13,798 nt of DNA, taken from assembly GCA_000432175.1 (NCBI GenBank), contig HF989510.1, positions 37,730 through 51,527 on the forward strand, written 5' to 3'. The notes below the pieces were generated by a model, which had not been told where the DNA came from, ran no database searches, and was given only the letters and a program-made list of their open reading frames with translations. Made by a program: the position numbers and the translations under genes. Shown here piece by piece: positions 1 to 4,780 of this stretch (position 1 is the first letter of the stretch; each line of letters opens with the position of its first letter). This DNA is from Eubacterium sp. CAG:786. GTDB taxonomy: Bacteria > Bacillota > Clostridia > Oscillospirales > Ruminococcaceae.

Positions 1-575
1 TACCATATTTCGTTTTTGTTGTATGTGTCGGGCATATAATTCACAGCAAAGCCATTCTCACGGCTGAAAACGCTGTCGAGTTCGGCAATATCCGTTTTGG
101 GGTCAAGCAGCGTGAAATAGAATATGCGCCCCTGGAAAAGCTCTTCGCGGGTTTTCACAGGGCGCAGCCGCTTGTCGCCCTGCCGGGTGCTCACATAGCC
201 GTAAACGTCGTCAAGCCTGCTTTCAAGGTAGCTTACGCGTTCCCTGCCGTCTATGTATGAATACACAAGCGGCGAAAGTTCATTACGGTTGAAATAATCA
301 ACAGCCAACCTGAGAGAAGAATCCGGAAAAATATTCTCGACGATATGGCGGCCGTCCCTGGGGTCAACGACAAAAACCCCGTTGAATGTTACAGCGGGGC
401 ATCTGAGATCAAGCTTTGTGAGCAGGGGAGAGGCGCTGGACCATGAACGCGCCGTCGCAAATGTGAACAGCACGCCGCTTTCAGTCAGCCTGTTCAGCAG
501 TTCAGCGCTCTCGTCAGATATGCTTTTGTCGGAACGAAGCAGCGTCCCGTCAAGGTCAGTGGCGTATAGGGTCAT
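1..575 (-). CDS. HAD-superfamily (Cof-type) hydrolase, 3' end cut off by window edge
   Basis: Reading from an ATG at 575, the minus strand is open to the window edge (191 codons seen), so the C-terminal part is missing. The N-terminus has the HAD motif I, TDLDGTLL, with the nucleophile Asp7 and the acid Asp9, followed by the motif II region (TFATARS, about residues 36-42) and the FNGVFVVD stretch typical of Cof-like phosphatases. This family dephosphorylates sugar phosphates or cofactor phosphates in the cytoplasm, with Mg2+. The visible middle part (about residues 80-191) should be the C2-type cap that sets substrate choice, so the substrate cannot be read. The start is supported by GGAG six bases upstream. 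It begins 15 bases after the kinase stop codon, so the two are very likely cotranscribed, and a role with phosphorylated sugars fits. Motifs III and IV lie outside the window. Confidence 0.88.
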   Translation of the reverse strand, partial: MTLYATDLDGTLLRSDKSISDESAELLNRLTESGVLFTFATARSWSSASPLLTKLDLRCPAVTFNGVFVVDPRDGRHIVENIFPDSSLRLAVDYFNRNELSPLVYSYIDGRERVSYLESRLDDVYGYVSTRQGDKRLRPVKTREELFQGRIFYFTLLDPKTDIAELDSVFSRENGFAVNYMPDTYNKNEIW

Positions 576-590
576 TTTAATCTCCGGTCG

Positions 591-1556
591 TCAGAAATCA
601 GGCTGGGCGTCTACAAAACGGTGGTCGAGCATGTATTCTCTCAGCTGCTCCATTGTGGGCAAACCAGCGTTATCGCTGGCATTCTGTATCTGCATGCTGC
701 CAACGGCGTTTGCACGGAAAACAGACTCGCCAAGGGGAATTTCATCGCAGATACCGCTGATAAGCCCCGCAGCGAAACCATCGCCCGCACCGGCTGTGTC
801 AACAACGGCGTCAGCCCGGAATGTCGGCGCTATTCCGCTTTCGACACGGCTCTTGTAGAAAGCGCCCTGCTTTCCGAGTTTGACGATTACCTTTTTTGTA
901 CCCAGGGAAATGTAATGATCTGCTATATTTTCGGGGTCGTTAAGTCCACAGAGGCTCTCAGCTTCCTTCAGGCTGGGCAGAAAAACGTCAGACTGAGCCG
1001 CAAATTCATTAAGCAGCGCCATCGTTTCCGGGGAACTGTCCCAAAGCTGGCTGCGGAGGTTGGGGTCAAACACCACTGTAATGGAATTCTCCTTTGCACG
1101 CTCCACAAGACGGCGTGCAGCCTTTGCTGCAGAATTCGAGATGGTCGGGAATATCCCGGTAAAATGCACCGCTCTTATATCGGAAAGGTCTATCCCGTCA
1201 ATATCGTTCTCGCAGAGGAACGATGCTGCGGAGTCCTGCCGGAAGTAGTATATCTCATGCTTCCCGGGTTCAGATTTGCTCTTCATCATGGAACCTGTGA
1301 GATGGTACGGGTCGGTTATGATAAGGTCGTCAGAAATTCCGTTTGCTTTCATGAATGCGCGTATTCTCTGTGCCCTGGGGTCGTCGCCAAGTCTTGTCAT
1401 AAACTTGGGGCAGAGACCGAGCCGTGAAAGTCCCACAGCGACATTTATCTCAGCGCCTGAAACGCTTGCGTGGAAATGCACGGTATCAGCCAGTGCGCCT
1501 TCTTCTTCAGCAAGCAACAGTTCCATCGGCTCTCCGATCAGAAGTACCTTATCCAT
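591..1556 (-). CDS. PfkB-family sugar kinase, probably 2-keto-3-deoxygluconate kinase
   Basis: A 321-residue ribokinase-fold kinase, full length for the family. Visible motifs are GAEINVAVGLSRLG (34-47, PfkB signature 1, sugar contact), a YYFRQDSAAS segment (103-112), FDPNLRSQLW (163-172), and DTAGAGDGFAAGL (253-265, signature 2) with catalytic base Asp259 and the anion-hole glycines. The YxR..SAAS and FDPNxR patterns are those of 2-keto-3-deoxygluconate kinases, which make KDPG from KDG in hexuronate and pectin breakdown; the exact substrate is inference and other ketose or fructose kinases remain possible. The start ATG is preceded by GTGAGGT. It lies first in a unit with the HAD hydrolase 15 bases downstream and has its own promoter (1624-1651). 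A KDG aldolase is not visible in the window. Confidence 0.9.
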   Translation of the reverse strand: MDKVLLIGEPMELLLAEEEGALADTVHFHASVSGAEINVAVGLSRLGLCPKFMTRLGDDPRAQRIRAFMKANGISDDLIITDPYHLTGSMMKSKSEPGKHEIYYFRQDSAASFLCENDIDGIDLSDIRAVHFTGIFPTISNSAAKAARRLVERAKENSITVVFDPNLRSQLWDSSPETMALLNEFAAQSDVFLPSLKEAESLCGLNDPENIADHYISLGTKKVIVKLGKQGAFYKSRVESGIAPTFRADAVVDTAGAGDGFAAGLISGICDEIPLGESVFRANAVGSMQIQNASDNAGLPTMEQLREYMLDHRFVDAQPDF

Positions 1557-1591
1557 AACAATAACCTCACTTTTTTGTCTCTGTAAAATCC

Positions 1592-1614
1592 CCGCTGAAC
1601 CGTCTGAGCGGTTC
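1592..1614 (-). promoter_or_regulatory. Overlapping inverted repeats at the kinase transcription start (candidate operator)
   Basis: Two overlapping palindromes sit just downstream of the -10 box: GAACCG / CGGTTC (1597-1602 and 1609-1614, 6-base spacer) and CCGCT / AGCGG (1592-1596 and 1607-1611). The position, from about +3 to +25, suits a repressor site or an early leader hairpin. The regulator is not known. Confidence 0.45.
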
Positions 1615-1623
1615 TACTATATT

Positions 1624-1651
1624 ATTATAGCAGATTTTTCTGATAAATCAA
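1624..1651 (-). promoter_or_regulatory. Sigma-A promoter for the kinase-HAD operon
   Basis: On the minus strand TTGATT (1651-1646) and a perfect TATAAT (1629-1624) are separated by 16 bases. Predicted transcription starts near 1617, about 60 bases before the kinase start. It lies between the spoIVB stop and the kinase, where no clear terminator for spoIVB is seen. Confidence 0.75.
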
Positions 1652-1665
1652 GGTCTTTATGAGGA

Positions 1666-2847
1666 TTATTGAATTAAAATGCAGAATTTTTGAATAACAG
1701 CCCATAATATGTAACCGCCTGAAGCGGCGGCTGTGGATACTTCGTCCATTTGCTCCATCATGGTCTGCGCGAATACGGCATACCCCCTGGTGGGGTCGTT
1801 GAGAAATACGTGCGTTACCGCTCCCACAAGCATTCCGTTTTGTATTATCGGGCTTCCGCTCATTCCGCGTACTATGCCCCCCGCTTCGGAGATCAGCCGC
1901 TCGTCAGTCACCCTTATCACCATGCTTTTAGTGCCACTGATGGCGTACATATTGATCTTTTCGATTTCGATGGTGTATTCCTGCGGCTCGCAGCCCTCTA
2001 TGGTGGCGAGTATCACCGCGGGACCGCATTCCGCTTCATCACGGAATGCCATTGGTATGGCGCTCCCGGTCGGTTCAGCGTTCATTGTGCCGAATATTCC
2101 CACCGGTGTATTGGCTGAAAGTTTTCCGAGAATTCCCGGGCAGAGGTCGCCGCATAGTTCGCCTGCTTCGCCGTCGCAGCCTTTCATTACGCTGAATATC
2201 TCGGCATTCGTTATTTCACCGCTGGAAATCGGCATCAGTTCCCCGGTAGTCACATCGCTCACCGGGTGCCCAAGTCCACCGAACGAGCCAGTCGCCGGGT
2301 CAAAATACGTTAAAGTGCCGATGCCTGCAGCGCTGTCACGCACCCATGTTCCTATGCGGTACTGTCCGTTGGCTGCTTCCGGAACCAGGCGAATGCATTT
2401 TTCGCTGCTTCCTCTTGATACAACTATAGTGCATTCCGACGGCGACAGCTGCACTGCCTCGGCTATTCCGGAATTTGTCTGCACCGGAACTCCGTTTACA
2501 CTGGATATCATGTCCCCGGGCTTTATTCCCGCGCGGTCTGCCGGGGAGCCCTTGTTGACTGAAACCACCATTACTCCGTCAGTGCGCAGCTTTATTCCAA
2601 ACGGCGTGCCGCCTGGAACAAGCATTTTCCTTTCAGCCTGGTTTTCTGCCGATAAATTGCAAATGCGGCTGCCGGAAAACTGTCTTATATTTTCAAAACG
2701 TCTTTCAGATATTGAACTTATGTGATTGCTGCCAGTCTGTACCGTGCTCCCTCCGGACAGAATGACGCCTTTTATTCCGAAAGCACTTATTGACATTGCG
2801 ATAAGCCAACACAGTAATCCGGAAATAAGTCTGCCTGCTCTTTCCAT
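1666..2847 (-). CDS. spoIVB: SpoIVB, stage IV sporulation serine peptidase
   Basis: A 393-residue protein matching SpoIVB along its length. In order: an N-terminal membrane anchor or signal segment (about 6-30), an LVPGGTPFGIKL stretch at 76-87, a PDZ domain (about 85-150, with the PADRAGIKPGDMI loop), and the S55-type peptidase domain. The triad is intact: His194 in GLGHPVSD, Asp315 in VTDERL and Ser330 in GMSGSPI, with the same 15-residue Asp-Ser spacing as B. subtilis SpoIVB. In the known system SpoIVB is made in the forespore, secreted to the intermembrane space, and cleaves SpoIVFA to release pro-sigma-K processing. The start is supported by GGGGTG six bases upstream. Its usual neighbours recN and spo0A are absent on both sides. 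The last 15 residues are hydrophobic and run past the usual end, which is slightly odd. Confidence 0.95.
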   Translation of the reverse strand: MERAGRLISGLLCWLIAMSISAFGIKGVILSGGSTVQTGSNHISSISERRFENIRQFSGSRICNLSAENQAERKMLVPGGTPFGIKLRTDGVMVVSVNKGSPADRAGIKPGDMISSVNGVPVQTNSGIAEAVQLSPSECTIVVSRGSSEKCIRLVPEAANGQYRIGTWVRDSAAGIGTLTYFDPATGSFGGLGHPVSDVTTGELMPISSGEITNAEIFSVMKGCDGEAGELCGDLCPGILGKLSANTPVGIFGTMNAEPTGSAIPMAFRDEAECGPAVILATIEGCEPQEYTIEIEKINMYAISGTKSMVIRVTDERLISEAGGIVRGMSGSPIIQNGMLVGAVTHVFLNDPTRGYAVFAQTMMEQMDEVSTAAASGGYILWAVIQKFCILIQ

Positions 2848-2870
2848 CTTTTCACCCCGATCAACTCATT

Positions 2871-2920
2871 CGGAGAAATTTCTCCGTCACGCTTTTACTA
2901 TTTGCAGACGTCGGAGAAAT
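2871..2920 (-). repeat. Three-copy complementary repeat in the spoIVB leader
   Basis: CGGAGAAAT occurs on the plus strand at 2871-2879 and 2912-2920, and inverted at 2878-2886; the first and inverted copies form a perfect 16-bp palindrome (2871-2886). In the spoIVB transcript the middle copy could pair either with the upstream copy (9 bp, loop of about 25) or with the downstream copy (5-bp GC-rich stem), 12 bases before the ribosome site at 2858-2853. It could equally be a DNA operator with three half-sites. The repeat is seen directly; the function is inference. Confidence 0.6.
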
Positions 2921-2964
2921 ATAAAAGGAAATAACAAGCGGGATTAAATGCTCATATCGACGTA

Positions 2965-3011
2965 ATGCAGTTTTCCTGCATATATTATAATGTATAAAAA
3001 TATTATGCCCA
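2965..3011 (-). promoter_or_regulatory. Candidate spoIVB promoter with ATGCAG-N5-CTGCAT palindrome
   Basis: On the minus strand a perfect TATAAT lies at 2989-2984 with a poor -35 match (TGGGCA, 3011-3006, 16-base spacer). Two bases after the -10 comes the inverted repeat ATGCAG / CTGCAT (2981-2976 and 2970-2965, 5-base loop). The same arms with the same loop size follow the -10 of the DHH gene promoter (9867-9883). A weak -35 suggests an activator or another sigma factor. I could not find a convincing sigma-F or sigma-G promoter, which would be expected for spoIVB. Confidence 0.4.
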
Positions 3012-3042
3012 TTGCCGCTGTAAAAATCAAGCGAAAATATTT

Positions 3043-3084
3043 TTGTCATTATGTAAGATATACTTGACATTATGAAAAATATAT
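3043..3084 (+). repeat. 21-bp tandem direct repeat over the -35 box (candidate operator)
   Basis: Two adjacent 21-bp units (3043-3063 and 3064-3084) share the pattern TTG-CATTATG-AA-ATATA with three internal differences. The 21-bp period is two helical turns, so both units face the same side of the DNA, and the second covers the -35 and the spacer. This is what a binding site for the encoded Xre regulator (autorepression) might look like; the binding is inference. Confidence 0.55.
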
Positions 3085-3092
3085 GTTATACT
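3064..3092 (+). promoter_or_regulatory. Consensus sigma-A promoter of the regulator-membrane protein operon
   Basis: TTGACA (3064-3069), a 17-base spacer and TATACT (3087-3092) form a near-perfect promoter. The predicted start near 3099 leaves only about ten leader bases, so the Shine-Dalgarno (AGGTGAG, 3100-3106) is at the very 5' end of the mRNA. Confidence 0.85.
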
Positions 3093-3109
3093 GAATGTGA
3101 GGTGAGATA

Positions 3110-3331
3110 ATGGCAAAAAATCTCAGACTAAAAGCGGCAAGAGCGGCGCTTGATATGTCGCAGGAAGCGCTTGCCAAAAAGACCGGAGTGACCCGGCAGA
3201 CGATAAACGCGGTAGAAAACGGCGACTATAACCCGACGATAAACCTGTGTATCTCCATATGCAGGGCGCTTGGGAAAACATTAGACGATTTATTCTGGGA
3301 GGGGAACAAAAATGAGCATGAAGAGTTTTGA
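3110..3331 (+). CDS. Small Xre-family transcriptional regulator (YozG-like)
   Basis: A 73-residue protein that is almost all one helix-turn-helix domain of the Xre/Cro type. Residues 5-62 contain the five-helix pattern with MSQEALAKKTGVTRQTINAVENG (turn and recognition helix), then the conserved NPTINLCISICRALGKTLDDLFW tail seen in the short YozG-like regulators of Firmicutes. It should bind DNA as a dimer. The start ATG has AGGTGAG four bases upstream and lies right behind a consensus promoter. Its 3' end overlaps the next gene by 20 bases, so the two are translationally coupled. Pairs of a short Xre protein and a small membrane protein are common in Clostridia, but their signal is generally unknown. 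Autoregulation through the 21-bp repeat upstream is plausible. Confidence 0.9.
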   Translation: MAKNLRLKAARAALDMSQEALAKKTGVTRQTINAVENGDYNPTINLCISICRALGKTLDDLFWEGNKNEHEEF

Positions 3332-3824
3332 CAAATTCTGCGAGAAAATCATACTCGGAGAGCCGGGCAGTGAAAAGGAAATTTTTGACGAGCGGCAGAA
3401 ACAGCAGCGTACGCAGCTGACGCTTTTTTCTCTTGCAATCTACGCCGGTGCTTCCGCATTGGTCGTAATGCTGAATGAGGTCACTCCCGGATTTCTTGAA
3501 GGCAGTTTTTCAGGAATGCTGCTCTGCGCCGGAGCGGCGTATCTTATCTGGGTGATAATGGCTGCGCGCAAGGGGTGCCTGTTTGGCGTTTCCGGGAGCC
3601 AGGTGATTATCAATGCAATCAGTTTGCTTTCAATGGCGCTGTGCTACACGCTCATGCTTCTTCCTGATGAAGACGAAGAATCGTTTGCCGTCATAAGGAA
3701 CGGCAAACTGACTGAAAATGCTGCCGTCCTGTTTGCGTTGGCGATGATGGCTGTTTCTGCGGTTATTGTTATCGCGTCAAATATCATAAAGAAGCGGTCG
3801 GAACCGAATGACATGAAGTCATAA
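3312..3824 (+). CDS. Four-helix membrane protein paired with the Xre regulator
   Basis: A 170-residue protein of unknown function. The first 34 residues are charged and contain FDERQKQQR, a motif often seen before the first helix of small membrane proteins encoded next to Xre regulators. Four hydrophobic segments follow (about 35-54, 66-84, 97-117 and 135-156), with an acidic DEDEES loop between the third and fourth, and a short basic tail (KKRSEP). An even helix count puts both ends on the same side, probably the cytoplasm. I chose the ATG at 3312 because GGAGGGG lies 7 bases upstream; the ATG at 3318 would be too far away. The gene overlaps the regulator by 20 bases in another frame. No catalytic motif is visible. 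It may be the regulator's target or sensor partner; that is inference. Confidence 0.8.
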   Translation: MSMKSFDKFCEKIILGEPGSEKEIFDERQKQQRTQLTLFSLAIYAGASALVVMLNEVTPGFLEGSFSGMLLCAGAAYLIWVIMAARKGCLFGVSGSQVIINAISLLSMALCYTLMLLPDEDEESFAVIRNGKLTENAAVLFALAMMAVSAVIVIASNIIKKRSEPNDMKS

Positions 3825-3859
3825 ATCATGCTTTTACTTTGTGCAACTTATAAGAATTT

Positions 3860-3874
3860 ATGTAAATGTTACAT
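3860..3874 (+). promoter_or_regulatory. Palindrome ATGTAA-ATG-TTACAT upstream of the amidase operon promoter
   Basis: A perfect 6-bp inverted repeat with a 3-base spacer ends 6 bases before the -35 at 3881, a usual place for an activator or repressor site. It has no U-run, so it is not a convincing terminator for the preceding gene. The same half-sites (ATGTAA and TTACAT, 11-base spacer) occur just downstream of the -10 of the recombinase promoter (13691-13713). Confidence 0.4.
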
Positions 3875-3880
3875 TCTGTG

Positions 3881-3909
3881 TTGACAATACAGATTTATTA
3901 TTGTATAAT
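3881..3909 (+). promoter_or_regulatory. Perfect sigma-A promoter of the amidase/tubulin-like/transglutaminase operon
   Basis: TTGACA (3881-3886), 17-base spacer, TATAAT (3904-3909): full consensus at both boxes. The start should be near 3916, giving a leader of about 69 bases before the TTG start at 3985. It suggests strong basal transcription of the operon. Confidence 0.9.
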
Positions 3910-3984
3910 AATAACATAAGTAGATTTAAGCTTTCGGATTTTGGTCTGTGAGCCGGGTTCGTGCGTTTCATGGAGGTGTGTATA

Positions 3985-4767
3985 TTGAAGCTTTGTCTTG
4001 CCCAGACTGACATCGTATGGGAGGATAAGTCCGCGAATATGCATAAATGCCGTGATATCATGAACGAGGCTGCGCGGCAGTCAGCGGATCTTGTCGTGTT
4101 CCCGGAGCTTTCGCTAACCGGGTTTACCATGAACTCTGGACTTTCAGAAGCGTATAATGGAGAAACGGTGCAGTTTTTTAAGCAATGCACCGAGGATTTT
4201 GGCGTCGCGGCAGCGTTCGGATATGCGTGCGCCCACGACGGCGTCATAACAAATCGAATGTCCATTGCCGACCATGGTGAAATAACGGCAGAATACGATA
4301 AAATACACCCGTTTTCCTATGGTGGGGAATGCTCCGTGTATTCCGGTGGAAACAGCCTTTGCATAACGGATATCTGCGGGGTCACAGTGGGACTGACGAT
4401 CTGCTACGACCTGAGGTTCCCGGAAATTTATCAGGCGCTTTCCGGTAAGTGCCAGCTGATATTAGTGTCTGCAAACTGGCCGGAATCTCGTTCCGTTCAC
4501 TGGAACGCCCTGCTCAAAGCACGCGCTATAGAGAACCAGTGCTATATCGCCGGGTGCAACAGATGCGGTTCAGGAAACGGGCTGACTTATTCCGGCGACA
4601 GCAAGGTGTATTCGCCCGACGGCGAAGTGCTGTGCAGGATCATGCCTTATGCCGAGGGACTTATCTACGCAGATATAGACAAGGAAAAATGCAGCGGTAT
4701 CCGCGCTGAATTTCCGCTGAAGAACGACAGACGACAGGATCTGTATATTGATTTTTACGCAAAGTAA
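3985..4767 (+). CDS. Carbon-nitrogen hydrolase (nitrilase superfamily), omega-amidase-like
   Basis: A 260-residue single-domain nitrilase-superfamily enzyme. The catalytic Glu-Lys-Cys triad is intact: Glu41 in FPELSLTGF, Lys106 in YDKIHPF, and Cys140 in CYDLRFPE, with the supporting Glu115. The block ANWPESRSVHWNALLKARAIENQ (164-185) and the following NRCGSGNG are those of the NIT2/YafV omega-amidase group, which hydrolyses 2-oxoglutaramate or 2-oxosuccinamate to the oxo acid and ammonia, often as metabolite repair. The exact substrate is inference. I start it at TTG 3985 because GGAGGTG lies 6 bases upstream and the next residues (MKLCLAQTD) match the family N-terminus; a GTG at 3961 in frame has no such support. 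It is the first gene of a three-gene operon; the next gene begins 13 bases after its stop. Confidence 0.88.
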   Translation: MKLCLAQTDIVWEDKSANMHKCRDIMNEAARQSADLVVFPELSLTGFTMNSGLSEAYNGETVQFFKQCTEDFGVAAAFGYACAHDGVITNRMSIADHGEITAEYDKIHPFSYGGECSVYSGGNSLCITDICGVTVGLTICYDLRFPEIYQALSGKCQLILVSANWPESRSVHWNALLKARAIENQCYIAGCNRCGSGNGLTYSGDSKVYSPDGEVLCRIMPYAEGLIYADIDKEKCSGIRAEFPLKNDRRQDLYIDFYAK

Positions 4768-4780
4768 GGGGTGCTTTTTC

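Noticed and set aside
621..1427. 268-codon plus-strand open frame opposite the sugar kinase
   Set aside because: It is antisense to a clear PfkB kinase, has no Shine-Dalgarno and its product is Cys-rich without any family motif.
1733..2725. 330-codon plus-strand open frame opposite spoIVB
   Set aside because: Shadow of spoIVB codon bias; the product is Pro/Ser-rich and unrecognisable, while the minus strand encodes an intact SpoIVB.
2887..2960. Sigma-F or sigma-G promoter for spoIVB
   Set aside because: GCATT-like -35 fragments occur, but no CATnnTA-type -10 is found at the right distance of 17-18 bases.
2861..3070. 69-codon minus-strand open frame between spoIVB and the regulator
   Set aside because: It spans the promoter and repeat elements, has no plausible Shine-Dalgarno and its composition follows the AT-rich intergenic DNA.
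3825..3880. Terminator after the membrane protein gene
   Set aside because: The only hairpin (ATGTAA-ATG-TTACAT) is short, AT-rich and lacks a T-run.
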